Source: Rhodococcoides kyotonense | GTDB lineage: Bacteria; Actinomycetota; Actinomycetes; Mycobacteriales; Mycobacteriaceae | Length of the DNA stretch: 64,000 nt | NCBI RefSeq assembly: GCF_001645385.1 | Contig: NZ_LVHI01000023.1 | Coordinates: 415,969-479,968 of the forward strand | Direction: 5' to 3' | Shown: in pieces, positions 47,182 to 55,906 of the stretch | How positions within the stretch are numbered: the stretch's first letter is position 1 | Layout: each line of letters opens with the position of its first letter | The notes under the pieces: model-generated | Told to the model about the DNA's origin: nothing | The model's input: only the letters and a program-made list of their open reading frames with translations | Database searches by the model: none | Program-made: the position numbers and the translations under genes

Positions 47182-48302
47182 CGGGACACGACGATCGCAG
47201 GCTGGCGTGGGCGTATCTGTCACGTGTCGCGCAGGGGCCGCATCGACAACTGGCAGAGTTCGCAGTCGCGGCGGGGCCGCAGGAGGCGCGAGCCGAACTG
47301 GCCCGCGGCCGATTCGGCGAGCGCCTACAGGTTCGTGCGCACATCGACACCGCCGAAGACGACCTGAATCTGGTTGCGTCGCTCGGCGGTCGACTCGTCA
47401 CACCGGACGACGACGAATGGCCCACATGGCAGTTCCTGTCGTTCGACGGTGCAGGAATGCCGACGTCGTCGGACCACTGCGCGCCGTTCGCGCTGTGGGT
47501 GCTCGGGCGAGGACCGCTCGACACGCTGGGGGAACGAGCGGTGTCCATCGTCGGTACGAGAGCGGCGAGCGCCTACGGCGAACATGTGACCGCGGAGATC
47601 TCGGGTGACCTGGCGGTCGACGGGTGGACGATCGTCTCCGGCGGGGCGTTCGGGATCGACGCGGCCGCCCACCGTGCGGCCCTCGGTGTGGGAGGTGCGA
47701 CGGTGGCCGTGCTGGCGTGCGGAATCGACCGGGCATACCCGTCGGGACATGCGCGGCTGCTCGGCCGCATCAAGGAATCCGGCGCAGTGATCAGCGAATA
47801 CGCGCCCGGAACGACGCCGGCGAAGCATCGGTTTCTCGCGCGAAACCGGCTCGTCGCCAGTCTCGGCTCGGCGGTCGTCGTCGTCGAAGCGGGGTGGCGT
47901 AGCGGTGCACGCAACACCGCGGCGTGGGCGCGAAAGCTCGGAAGGCCGGTGTTGGCGGTGCCGGGTCCGGTGACCTCGGCGTCGTCGAAAGGCTGCCACC
48001 GCATGATCCGCGAGGGGGAGGCTCGGCTCGTCGCCGACGCGCACGACGTCGTCGCCGAAGCAGGCGTCGTCGGTGAAACCGACGAGGGTCGACCGTCGAT
48101 GTTCCGCGATATCGACGCGCTGTCGGAACCGGCGCTGCTGGTCTACGAAGCGCTTCCGGCGTCGGGCACGTTGTCTCCGCGTGAACTGTCCGAGCGGTCG
48201 TCCCTGCCGATCGCGAAGGTGCGTTCGGTCCTACCGCTCCTGGAACTCGACGGCTTCGTCGCTAGCGACGACACCGGCTGGTACCGCGTGGTCGGGACGT
48301 GA
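47178..48302 (+). CDS. dprA: DNA-processing protein DprA
   Basis: A 374-residue DprA/Smf protein that loads RecA onto incoming single-stranded DNA. The Rossmann-like core carries VSIVGTRAASAYGEHVT, SGGAFGIDAAAHRAAL and the nucleotide-like loop of VLACGIDRAYPSGHARL. A C-terminal winged-helix domain (LSPRELSERSSLPIAKVRSV) is present. GTG 47178 overlaps the comM stop. Natural competence has not been shown for most relatives, so the pathway use is uncertain, but the intact gene suggests DNA uptake or a recombination role. Confidence 0.95.
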   Translation: MTGHDDRRLAWAYLSRVAQGPHRQLAEFAVAAGPQEARAELARGRFGERLQVRAHIDTAEDDLNLVASLGGRLVTPDDDEWPTWQFLSFDGAGMPTSSDHCAPFALWVLGRGPLDTLGERAVSIVGTRAASAYGEHVTAEISGDLAVDGWTIVSGGAFGIDAAAHRAALGVGGATVAVLACGIDRAYPSGHARLLGRIKESGAVISEYAPGTTPAKHRFLARNRLVASLGSAVVVVEAGWRSGARNTAAWARKLGRPVLAVPGPVTSASSKGCHRMIREGEARLVADAHDVVAEAGVVGETDEGRPSMFRDIDALSEPALLVYEALPASGTLSPRELSERSSLPIAKVRSVLPLLELDGFVASDDTGWYRVVGT

Positions 48303-48336
48303 ACGACCCGGACGCATATCGGTACCGGTAGCCTGA

Positions 48337-48355
48337 TTAGGCAATGCTTACTCGA
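48337..48355. promoter_or_regulatory. Putative IdeR/DtxR iron box upstream of the siderophore-interacting protein
   Basis: TTAGGCAATGCTTACTCGA matches the IdeR consensus at 12 of 19 positions, including the 5' TTAGG and central GCT-AC. It lies 45 bp before the GTG. Iron-dependent repression is inferred from the match and from known control of viuB-type genes. Confidence 0.45.
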
Positions 48356-48399
48356 ATAGCTATCTGGTAGCGCTGGAGCAGCTCGGAAAGGCTGAACAC

Positions 48400-49182
48400 G
48401 TGGCACGACGCAAGACCACCCTGACCGTCCTCCGGACGGAGGCGCTGACCCCCCACATGCAGCGGGTCTACCTGGGCGATCCCGGATTCGACGACTTCGA
48501 GCCGGTCGACTACACCGATTCGTACGTCAAATTGATCTTCGGAACCGAGGACGACGAGATCAAGCGCACGTACACGATTCGGTCGGTTAATACCGATGCG
48601 CGTGAGATCGCGATCGATTTCGTCGTGCACGGCGACGAGGGTGTCGCGGGTCCGTGGGCTGCCCACGCGCAACCGGGAGACACGATCAGCCTGTACGGCC
48701 CCGCGGGCGCGTACACACCACGCGCGGACGCCGACTGGCATCTGTTCGCCGGTGACGAGTCCGCGATCCCCGCGATCTCGGCGGCCGTCGAGGCGCTCCC
48801 CGAGGACGCGATCGCCAAGGTCTTCGTCGAGGTCGCGGATCGTAAGGACGAGATCTACATGGAGACGCTCGCCCTCGTCGACGTCACGTGGATCCATCGT
48901 GGTGCGGGTTCCAACGAGATCACCGACGACAAGGCAGGCGACAACGCGCCGCTGATCGAGGCGGTACGGAACACCGAATGGTTGCCCGGCCAGGCTCAGG
49001 TCTTCATCCACGGTGAGGCGCAGGCCGTCATGCACAATCTGCGCGGCTACATCCGAAAAGAGCGCGGCGTGTCGGCCGAGTGGGCGTCGATCTCCGGGTA
49101 CTGGCGTCGCGGCCGCACCGAGGAGACGTTCCGCGTGTGGAAGCGCGAGCTGGCCGAGGCCGAGGCCGGCGCGTCGAGCTGA
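48400..49182 (+). CDS. viuB: Siderophore-interacting (FAD-binding 9) protein, ViuB-like
   Basis: A 260-residue ferric-siderophore reductase-like flavoprotein. RTYTIRSVN binds FAD, LFAGDESAIPAISAAVEALP is the Siderophore-interacting-protein linker, and SGYWRRGRTEE is the C-terminal NAD(P)H-side signature. It releases iron from siderophores by reduction in the cytoplasm. M. tuberculosis viuB (Rv2895c) is in the same place. GTG start; the gene runs into a short tandem repeat at its end. Probably iron-regulated through the upstream IdeR-like box. Confidence 0.92.
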   Translation: MARRKTTLTVLRTEALTPHMQRVYLGDPGFDDFEPVDYTDSYVKLIFGTEDDEIKRTYTIRSVNTDAREIAIDFVVHGDEGVAGPWAAHAQPGDTISLYGPAGAYTPRADADWHLFAGDESAIPAISAAVEALPEDAIAKVFVEVADRKDEIYMETLALVDVTWIHRGAGSNEITDDKAGDNAPLIEAVRNTEWLPGQAQVFIHGEAQAVMHNLRGYIRKERGVSAEWASISGYWRRGRTEETFRVWKRELAEAEAGASS

Positions 49183-49200
49183 TCGTCGAGCTGATCGTCG
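49172..49200. repeat. Short tandem repeat at the 3' end of viuB
   Basis: Two exact copies of CGTCGAGCTGAT (49172-49183, 49184-49195) plus a partial third, spanning the viuB stop. A minor local duplication without clear function. Confidence 0.6.
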
Positions 49201-49281
49201 ACCCGATCGGGCGACCGGCGAGGCGACGGCTCCCCGGCGCGCCCGGTTGCTCGGTCGGCTCCGAGGGGCCACGCTGAACCG

Positions 49282-50208
49282 ATGTCCGACGAGCTGACAC
49301 CGACGTTTCGAGCGCTCCTCGACGACTACGCCGAGCACCTCCGGCTCGGACGAAGTCGGTCGGCCAACACGATTCGCGCGTATGTCGCCGACGCCGAGTC
49401 GCTCCTGGCCTATCTGGTGCACGAAGAGGACTCGGACGAGGTGTCCGACCTGAGTCTCCGCGTGCTTCGCGCATGGCTCGCACACCAGTCGCGGGCCGGT
49501 TCGGCGCGATCGTCGATGGCGCGTCGAACATCGTCCGCGAGGGCATTCACCGCGTGGCTGACGCGAACCGGTTACCTCGACACCGATCCTGCGCTTCGTC
49601 TGTCCTCCCCGTCGGCGAAACGAGCGCTGCCTGCCGTGCTGAAGAAGTCGCAGGCGTCGGACGCGTTGTCGGCTGCGGAATCGGGTGCAGCCGAACGAGA
49701 TCCGATCGCCCTGCGGGACAGACTGATCGTCGAGATGTTGTACGCCACGGGAATTCGAGTCAGCGAACTGTGCGGACTCGACGTGGACGACGTCGACACC
49801 GGGCGTCGACTGGTACGCGTTATCGGCAAGGGGGACAAGGAGCGATCGGCGCCGTACGGGCTGCCTGCGCACCAGGCACTCGACGCGTGGATCGCGTTCG
49901 GGCGACCGGCGCTGGCCACCGAGCGGTCGGGTTCGGCGCTGCTGCTGGGCAAGCGCGGCGGGCGAATCGACCCTCGCCAAGCTCGAACGGCGGTGCACGA
50001 CGTCCTGGACTCGGTGCCCGGTGCGCCCGACATGGGCCCGCACGGCCTCCGGCACTCCGCGGCGACGCACCTGCTGGAAGGTGGCGCCGATCTACGCGTG
50101 GTGCAGGAATTGCTCGGTCACGCATCCCTGGCGACGACACAGATCTACACCCACGTGTCCGTGGAACGACTACGCACCGTCCACGACCGAGCGCATCCGC
50201 GGGGGTGA
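49282..50208 (+). CDS. xerC: Tyrosine recombinase XerC
   Basis: A 308-residue site-specific recombinase that resolves chromosome dimers at dif with XerD. The N-terminal SAM-like DNA-binding domain (about 10-95) precedes the catalytic domain. That domain has Arg in [12 protein letters not shown], Lys in [39 protein letters not shown] and the nucleophile Tyr in the last motif. All catalytic residues are present. It lies between viuB and the MinD-like gene as in mycobacteria, so it is the housekeeping XerC and not a phage integrase. Confidence 0.96.
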   Translation: MSDELTPTFRALLDDYAEHLRLGRSRSANTIRAYVADAESLLAYLVHEEDSDEVSDLSLRVLRAWLAHQSRAGSARSSMARRTSSARAFTAWLTRTGYLDTDPALRLSSPSAKRALPAVLKKSQASDALSAAESGAAERDPIALRDRLIVEMLYATGIRVSELCGLDVDDVDTGRRLVRVIGKGDKERSAPYGLPAHQALDAWIAFGRPALATERSGSALLLGKRGGRIDPRQARTAVHDVLDSVPGAPDMGPHGLRHSAATHLLEGGADLRVVQELLGHASLATTQIYTHVSVERLRTVHDRAHPRG

Positions 50209-50332
50209 CGTCACCGGCCGGGCTGCCGGGATTTGGTAGCGTCGTAGCGAAACAAACCGCGTGCACAGTATTGTCGGGCGCATACGTATCGACGTCAGAT
50301 TTCGACCCGCAATTCGTATACCGGGGGGCACC

Positions 50333-51679
50333 GTGGACCGCGAAGAACCACAAGGCACGTCAGCCGCGTGGTCGATCCGTGACCAGATCAGGCCGGGGCG
50401 GCCGTTTCGTTCCAACCCGGTGCCCATCGATCCCGCACCTGCCGGGTCCACCTCGTTCCAGGCTGGAGAACCGCCGATGAACGGCGACCGCCAGGCCCCG
50501 CCGTGGCAGACCCCACGTCCGGATCGCCGTCCACCGCGGTACACGCCTCCGACGGAGAATTCGGCGGCGAACCCGGAACCTGCTCAGCCGTCCGGGCCGC
50601 AGGGTCAGGCGCGATCCGAGGACTCGCGATCGCACAGCCCGCGGAACTGGACTCCGCCGTGGGCCGACCCGGCCGCTGCGCCCGGTCAGCCGCACACGAA
50701 CTCGTTTCCCGGCGTCCCGCACCATCAGCCGACGAGCCAGGATCTCGCTCCCGATTCGCTGCTCAAGCGGCCGCGTCGGACGTCGGCGTCGGGGTGGCGT
50801 CGCGGAGTGCACCGCCTCACCGGCGGTGTCATCAACCCCGGTGAATCGACGGCCGAGGAGCGTTACCGCAACCAGGTGGATCGCATTCGGCAACCGGTCA
50901 TGGGGGATTACCGGATCGCGTTCCTGTCCTTGAAGGGTGGGGTCGGCAAGACCACGACGACGCTCGGTCTCGGGTCCACCTTCGCGTCGCTCCGGGGGGA
51001 CTGCGTCATCGCCGTCGACGCCAATCCGGATTTCGGCACACTCGGCGAGCGGGTGCCGCGCCAGACGTCGTCGACGGTGCGGGACCTCCTCGCCGACGCA
51101 CCGAACATCAAGCGCTACTCGGACATCAGGGCGCACACGTCGCAGGCGCCGAGTCGACTCGAAGTGCTTGCGGGAGAACGGGATCCGGCTGCGTCCGAGG
51201 CGTTCGACGAGAAGGACTACCGGTCCGTCATCGAGATGCTGCAGGTGTACTACAACCTGATTCTGACGGACTGCGGCACCGGCATCATGCACTCGGCGAT
51301 GAACGGCGTTCTGCAGTTGGCCAACGCGCTCGTGCTGGTCTCGTCACCCGCGGTGGACGGGGCGCGCAGCGCCGCGGCCACCCTGGATTGGCTGCAGTTG
51401 CACGGCTACGGTCATCTGGTCGAGCGCACGGTCGTCGTCATCAGCTCGGTACGGCCGGGCTCGTCGGCGGTCGACATGAACCTGCTCACCCAACACTTCC
51501 TCGAGCGCTGCCGCGCAGTGCTCGTGGTTCCGTTCGACGAACATCTCGCCGAGGGTGCCGTCGTCGACTTGAATTCGATGCGTCCACAGACGCGTGCGGC
51601 GTTCGTCGAACTGGCTGCCATGGTGGCCGACGACTTCCCGGCCGCCACGGGTCGGCACTCCGGCCCGAGCTGGCGTTAA
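50333..51679 (+). CDS. MinD/ParA-like P-loop ATPase with proline-rich N-terminus (EspI-like)
   Basis: A 448-residue protein. Residues 1-145 are Pro/Gln/Ser-rich and probably disordered. The C-terminal domain has a deviant Walker A, SLKGGVGKTTTTLGLGS near 197-212 (MinD/ParA/SIMIBI family), VIAVDANPDFGTLGER, an EVLAGERDP-like switch and LVLVSSPAVDGARSAAATLDWL. This layout resembles EspI/Rv3876-type ATPases of ESX loci, but no ESX gene lies nearby. GTG 50333 follows GGGGGG by 4 nt; an in-frame GTG at 50261 adds 24 residues. Its stop shares TTAA with the convergent M23-type gene. Function unknown; positioning or secretion roles are possible. Confidence 0.8.
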   Translation: MDREEPQGTSAAWSIRDQIRPGRPFRSNPVPIDPAPAGSTSFQAGEPPMNGDRQAPPWQTPRPDRRPPRYTPPTENSAANPEPAQPSGPQGQARSEDSRSHSPRNWTPPWADPAAAPGQPHTNSFPGVPHHQPTSQDLAPDSLLKRPRRTSASGWRRGVHRLTGGVINPGESTAEERYRNQVDRIRQPVMGDYRIAFLSLKGGVGKTTTTLGLGSTFASLRGDCVIAVDANPDFGTLGERVPRQTSSTVRDLLADAPNIKRYSDIRAHTSQAPSRLEVLAGERDPAASEAFDEKDYRSVIEMLQVYYNLILTDCGTGIMHSAMNGVLQLANALVLVSSPAVDGARSAAATLDWLQLHGYGHLVERTVVVISSVRPGSSAVDMNLLTQHFLERCRAVLVVPFDEHLAEGAVVDLNSMRPQTRAAFVELAAMVADDFPAATGRHSGPSWR

Positions 51680-52176
51680 TTCCCGTCCGCCGGCGCAAGG
51701 GGTTTGAGCACGATCCTCGACGCGCCGACCAGCCGCAGCGGATCCAGATACTCACGCCCTCGCCGGACACCCCAGTGCAGACAACTGTCCGCGCACCCCG
51801 GGTGTCCCGGTTCCACCGTCCCGATCGTCGTGCCGGGTCGGACGCGGTCACCGGGGGAGACGACCGCGAGCACCGGTTCGTACGTCGTCCGCAGTCCGTT
51901 CGGATGGTCGATCGACACGACGGGTTTGCCCGCGACGGATCCGGCGAACACGACGGTTCCGTCGCCCGCCGCCCGAACGGTCTGCCCCGCCGCGCCGGCG
52001 AGATCGACTCCGCGGTGGCCAGGAAGCCAGTCGTGCTCGGGTGGGTCGAACGGGCCGACCACCGCGGGCCGCGGGGCGAGCGGCCAGACGAAGCGGTCGC
52101 CGGGAGACGCGTCGGCGTCCGTCGTGCAGTGCGTGATGACGGCGGCGGCCACGAAGACCGTGAGCAGGCGTTTCAT
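51676..52176 (-). CDS. Secreted M23-type protein with altered zinc ligand
   Basis: A 166-residue exported protein: signal peptide [17 protein letters not shown] (a Cys lies at the cleavage zone, but the lipobox is weak), then an M23/LytM domain. The HxxxD motif is present as [11 protein letters not shown], but the usual HxH near the C-terminus reads [10 protein letters not shown], with Cys in place of the first His. That substitution occurs in other actinobacterial M23 proteins I know of. The counterpart of Rv2891. ATG 52176 is chosen as signal-peptide start. Divergent from rpsB. It could be an active zinc peptidase with a Cys ligand or a non-catalytic binding domain. Confidence 0.82.
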   Translation of the reverse strand: MKRLLTVFVAAAVITHCTTDADASPGDRFVWPLAPRPAVVGPFDPPEHDWLPGHRGVDLAGAAGQTVRAAGDGTVVFAGSVAGKPVVSIDHPNGLRTTYEPVLAVVSPGDRVRPGTTIGTVEPGHPGCADSCLHWGVRRGREYLDPLRLVGASRIVLKPLAPADGN

Positions 52177-52513
52177 ACAGTCCAGGGTCACCCGAGATCG
52201 ATGCCGTCCCAGCGTCGAATCGATATCTGTGGACGAACGAGAAATCCGTCCACAGATGTCGTTCGCCCTTGACCATCGGGCCTGGTTATGTAGTCGGGCG
52301 CGCGAGGTCTACACTTGTCGAGCGGCCTGTGCATGCATGGGTCGACTTCGCGCGTCCGCGTCATGTGGCAGCCATCGTTTCCGTGGCATCGTCGCACGAC
52401 CCGGCTGTCGGGCGGTCCTGCTTCTCGAAGTGGGTCCGACAGTCAGCGGTCGCCAGGGCAGGGGTCGAACGACACCCTGCATCAACCGGCAATCGAAAGA
52501 GAGTTCTTCAGCC
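52177..52513. promoter_or_regulatory. M23/rpsB divergent region and long rpsB leader
   Basis: 337 bp without a gene. It holds an 11 bp inverted repeat (52225-52235 with 52247-52257, ATCTGTGGACG arms), a possible -35 TTGACC (52269-52274), and a TACACT hexamer (52310-52315) that I take as the likeliest rpsB -10. This gives an untranslated leader near 190 nt. No recognised riboswitch is visible; S2-leader autoregulation is possible but unproven. Confidence 0.45.
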
Positions 52514-53377
52514 ATGGCTGTAGTAACCATGAAGCAGCTGCTCGACAGCGGCACACACTTCGGACATCAGACCCGTCGCTGGAACCCGAAGATGAAGCGT
52601 TTCATCTTCACCGACCGCAACGGCATCTACATCATCGACTTGCAGCAGACGCTGACCTTCATCGACAAGGCCTACGAGTTCGTCAAGGAGACTGTCGCTC
52701 ACGGCGGCACGGTCCTGTTCGTCGGCACGAAGAAGCAGGCTCAGGAGTCCATCGCAGCCGAGGCCACTCGCGTGGGAATGCCCTACGTGAACCAGCGCTG
52801 GCTCGGTGGCATGCTCACCAACTTCCAGACGGTTCACAAGCGTCTTCTCCGCCTCAAGGAGCTCGAGGCCATGGAGCAGACCGGTGGCTTCGAGGGACGC
52901 ACCAAGAAGGAAATCCTCATGCTCACGCGTGAGATGACCAAGCTGGATCGCACCCTCGGTGGTATCCGCGACATGGCCAAGGTTCCGTCGGCCATCTGGA
53001 TCGTCGACACCAACAAGGAGCACATCGCCGTCGGCGAGGCTCGCAAGCTGAAGATCCCGGTCATCGCGATCCTGGACACCAACTGCGACCCCGACGTCGT
53101 CGACTACCCGATCCCGGGCAACGACGATGCGATCCGTTCCGCTGCACTGCTGACCAAGGTCGTCGCTTCGGCTGTCGCCGAGGGTGTCCAGGCTCGCGCC
53201 GGACTGAACACCTCGTCCGACGCCAAGCCCGAGGTCGGCGCAGGCGAGCCGCTCGCCGAGTGGGAGCTCGAGCAGCTGGCACAGGCGTCGCCCGCAGCCG
53301 AGGCCACGCAGGAAGCTGCTGCCGAGGCGCCGGTCGCCGATGCTCCGGCCGGAGAAGCGTCCGCAACTCAGGCATGA
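52514..53377 (+). CDS. rpsB: 30S ribosomal protein S2
   Basis: A 287-residue S2 protein. [20 protein letters not shown] and [15 protein letters not shown] are the family signatures, and the last 40 residues are an Ala/Glu-rich actinobacterial extension. A GAAAGAGAG purine stretch precedes the ATG. tsf follows after an intercistronic terminator, so the two are probably expressed at different levels. Confidence 0.97.
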   Translation: MAVVTMKQLLDSGTHFGHQTRRWNPKMKRFIFTDRNGIYIIDLQQTLTFIDKAYEFVKETVAHGGTVLFVGTKKQAQESIAAEATRVGMPYVNQRWLGGMLTNFQTVHKRLLRLKELEAMEQTGGFEGRTKKEILMLTREMTKLDRTLGGIRDMAKVPSAIWIVDTNKEHIAVGEARKLKIPVIAILDTNCDPDVVDYPIPGNDDAIRSAALLTKVVASAVAEGVQARAGLNTSSDAKPEVGAGEPLAEWELEQLAQASPAAEATQEAAAEAPVADAPAGEASATQA

Positions 53378-53383
53378 TCTTCG

Positions 53384-53425
53384 AAGGTCCCGAACGGCGT
53401 GACCACGCCGCTCGGGACCTTTCTT
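53384..53425 (+). terminator. Intrinsic terminator/attenuator between rpsB and tsf
   Basis: Stem AAGGTCCCGA then CGGCGTG paired with CACGCCG and TCGGGACCTT (one internal mismatch), 2 nt loop, directly followed by TTTCTT. It starts 7 bp after the rpsB stop. Partial termination would lower tsf relative to rpsB. Confidence 0.8.
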
Positions 53426-53483
53426 GCGGATCACCGAGATTCAAGCTCTGCCCACCCACAGCATTCGAGGAGGGTCGCCCAAC

Positions 53484-54308
53484 ATGGCGAACTACACCGC
53501 CGCTGACGTCAAGCGGCTCCGCGAGCTCACCGGCTCCGGAATGATGGACTGCAAGAACGCACTCGCGGAGACCGACGGCGACTTCGACAAGGCCGTCGAG
53601 CAGCTTCGCATCAAGGGCGCGAAGGACGTCGGCAAGCGTGCCGAGCGTTCCACCGCCGAGGGCCTCGTCGTCGCCAAGGGCGGCGTTCTGGTCGAGATCA
53701 ACTCGGAGACCGACTTCGTCGCGAAGAACGAAGAGTTCCAGGCGTTCGCCGACTCGGTCGCCGCTGTTGCCGAGGCCGGCAAGCCCGCCGACGTCGACGC
53801 TCTGAAGGCGCTCGATCTGAACGGCAAGACCGTCGACACCGCTCTGCAGGAGCTCTCGGCCAAGATCGGCGAGAAGCTCGAGATCCGTCGCGTCGTGTCC
53901 TTCGACGGACCGGTCGCCACGTACCTGCACAAGCGCAGCGCAGACCTGCCGCCCGCCGTCGGCGTGCTCGTCGAGTACACCGGAGAGGGCGAGGCGGCAG
54001 CCGAGGCCGCTCGCGGTGCTGCCATGCAGGTTGCCGCGCTCAAGGCCAAGTACGTCACGCGCGACGAGGTCCCCGAGGAGATCGTCGCGTCGGAGCGTCG
54101 CATCGCCGAGGAGACCGCTCGCGAAGAGGGCAAGCCCGAGCAGGCACTGCCGAAGATCATCGAAGGCCGCGTCAACGGCTTCTTCAAGGACGTCGTGCTG
54201 ACCGAGCAGTCTTCGGTCCAGGACTCGAAGAAGACCGTGAAGGCGATCCTCGACGAGGCAGGCGTCACCCTGGTTCGTTTCGCTCGCTTCGAGGTCGGCT
54301 CCAACTGA
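53484..54308 (+). CDS. tsf: Elongation factor Ts
   Basis: Nucleotide exchange factor for EF-Tu, 274 residues. The N-terminal UBA-like domain ([20 protein letters not shown]) and [10 protein letters not shown] signature are present, and the C-terminal dimerisation domain is complete. ATG 53484 follows GAGGAGGG by 8 nt; in-frame codons upstream to 53424 belong to the leader. A 19 bp hairpin terminator follows. Confidence 0.97.
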   Translation: MANYTAADVKRLRELTGSGMMDCKNALAETDGDFDKAVEQLRIKGAKDVGKRAERSTAEGLVVAKGGVLVEINSETDFVAKNEEFQAFADSVAAVAEAGKPADVDALKALDLNGKTVDTALQELSAKIGEKLEIRRVVSFDGPVATYLHKRSADLPPAVGVLVEYTGEGEAAAEAARGAAMQVAALKAKYVTRDEVPEEIVASERRIAEETAREEGKPEQALPKIIEGRVNGFFKDVVLTEQSSVQDSKKTVKAILDEAGVTLVRFARFEVGSN

Positions 54309-54333
54309 TCCCGGCTTCACACCAGTAACACGC

Positions 54334-54377
54334 GCGATGCCGCTCGCCCGGCCGAACAGCCGGGCGAGCGGCATCGC
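54334..54377 (+). terminator. Hairpin terminator after tsf
   Basis: Perfect 19 bp stem (54334-54352 with 54359-54377), loop CGAACA, 26 bp after the tsf stop; no U-tract follows. It separates tsf from pyrH-frr-cdsA. Confidence 0.8.
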
Positions 54378-54524
54378 TGTGTGGGGACATTCCCCGCGGG
54401 CGCGTCACGTCACGCATGGCGGATGCGTCGGTCGTGTCCCGAATAAGGCAGGATAAGGGTGACGGCGTAGGTGAACGCGCCGTGTTCACCGTGCGCATTC
54501 GACAGGCGAGTACCGAGGAGAGCA

Positions 54525-55253
54525 ATGACCGATCCCGCCACCGACCGCCCCGGATTCAAGCGTGTGATGCTCAAGCTGGGTGGTGAAATGTTCGGCGGAG
54601 GGCAAGTCGGCCTCGACCCGGACGTCGTCAACAACGTCGCAGAGCAGATCGCCGAGGTCGTCGGCACCGGCGTTCAGGTAGCCGTCGTCATCGGCGGTGG
54701 CAACTTCTTCCGCGGCGCCGAACTGCAGGTGCGAGGCATGGACCGGTCCAGGTCGGACTACATGGGCATGCTCGGAACGGTCATGAACTGCCTTGCGCTA
54801 CAGGACTTCCTCGAAAAGCAGGGCGTCGCCACTCGCGTGCAGACCGCCATCACGATGGGCCAGGTCGCCGAACCGTACCTGCCGTTGCGTGCCCGCAGGC
54901 ACCTCGAGAAGGGCCGAGTCGTCATCTTCGGTGCAGGCATGGGTATGCCGTACTTCTCGACCGACACCACCGCAGCGCAGCGCGCGCTCGAGATCGGCGC
55001 CGAGGTACTCCTGATGGCGAAGGCCGTCGACGGTGTGTACTCGGCCGATCCCCGTATCGATCCCGACGCGACGATGTACGACTCGATCACGCACCGTCAG
55101 GTCATCGAGAAAGGGCTGAAGGTCGCCGACGCGACTGCTTTCAGCCTCTGCATGGACAACCAGATGCCGATCATGGTGTTCAATCTGCTGACTCAGGGCA
55201 ACATCGCTCGCGCGGTCGCGGGTGAGAAGATCGGAACACTGGTCCAGTCGTGA
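54525..55253 (+). CDS. pyrH: UMP kinase
   Basis: Bacterial-type UMP kinase (aspartokinase fold) that makes UDP. 242 residues: [14 protein letters not shown] at the phosphate loop, [29 protein letters not shown] and the C-terminal [16 protein letters not shown] are all family marks. ATG 54525 follows GAGGAG by 4-5 nt. A promoter is expected in the 147 bp between it and the tsf terminator. frr starts 61 bp after its stop. Confidence 0.97.
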   Translation: MTDPATDRPGFKRVMLKLGGEMFGGGQVGLDPDVVNNVAEQIAEVVGTGVQVAVVIGGGNFFRGAELQVRGMDRSRSDYMGMLGTVMNCLALQDFLEKQGVATRVQTAITMGQVAEPYLPLRARRHLEKGRVVIFGAGMGMPYFSTDTTAAQRALEIGAEVLLMAKAVDGVYSADPRIDPDATMYDSITHRQVIEKGLKVADATAFSLCMDNQMPIMVFNLLTQGNIARAVAGEKIGTLVQS

Positions 55254-55314
55254 CCGGGCTGACCACGGACACAGACTTGCCAGCAACACGAACGAGGACG
55301 ATGGAGGACAGATC

Positions 55315-55872
55315 GTGATCGACGAAGCGCTCTTCGACGCCGAGGAACGAATGGAGAAGGCGGTCACCGTAGCCCGGGACGACCTGTCGACCATCCGTAC
55401 CGGTCGTGCGAACCCCGGCATGTTCAACCGCATCGTCGTCGACTACTACGGCGCGCCGACACCCATCACGCAGCTCGCGAGCATCAACGTTCCCGAGGCT
55501 CGCCTCGTCGTCATCAAGCCGTACGAGCAGGCGCAGCTCGGACCGATCGAGACGGCCATCAGGAACTCCGATCTCGGCGTCAACCCGACCAACGACGGCA
55601 ACCTGATCCGTATCGGTGTGCCGCAGCTGACGGAGGAGCGCCGCCGCGAGTTTGTGAAGCAGGCGAAGGGCAAGGGCGAGGACGCGAAGGTGTCCATCCG
55701 CAACGTTCGTCGCAAGACCATGGAAGAGCTCAAGCGCATCCAGAAGGACGGCGAAGCAGGCGAGGACGAGGTCGTGCGCGCCGAGAACGAGCTCGACAAG
55801 ACCACGTCCAAGTACACCGCGTCGATCGACGAGCTGGTCAAGCGCAAGGAAGCCGAGTTGATGGAGGTCTGA
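55315..55872 (+). CDS. frr: Ribosome recycling factor
   Basis: A 185-residue tRNA-mimic that, with EF-G, splits post-termination ribosomes. [17 protein letters not shown] opens the three-helix bundle, [19 protein letters not shown] and [18 protein letters not shown] are conserved. GTG 55315 follows GGAGG by 7 nt. It lies in the pyrH-frr-cdsA unit, as in M. tuberculosis. Confidence 0.97.
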   Translation: MIDEALFDAEERMEKAVTVARDDLSTIRTGRANPGMFNRIVVDYYGAPTPITQLASINVPEARLVVIKPYEQAQLGPIETAIRNSDLGVNPTNDGNLIRIGVPQLTEERRREFVKQAKGKGEDAKVSIRNVRRKTMEELKRIQKDGEAGEDEVVRAENELDKTTSKYTASIDELVKRKEAELMEV

Positions 55873-55906
55873 CGCCTCGTTCGACCAGGGACCGGAGAGT
55901 TTTTCG

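Noticed and set aside
49282..50208. A phage or plasmid integrase, suggesting an integrated element around xerC and the ParA-like gene.
   Set aside because: The recombinase is the housekeeping XerC in its usual mycobacterial context (viuB-xerC-rpsB), the ATPase is not a plasmid ParA by its N-terminus, and no att-like repeats or phage genes are present.
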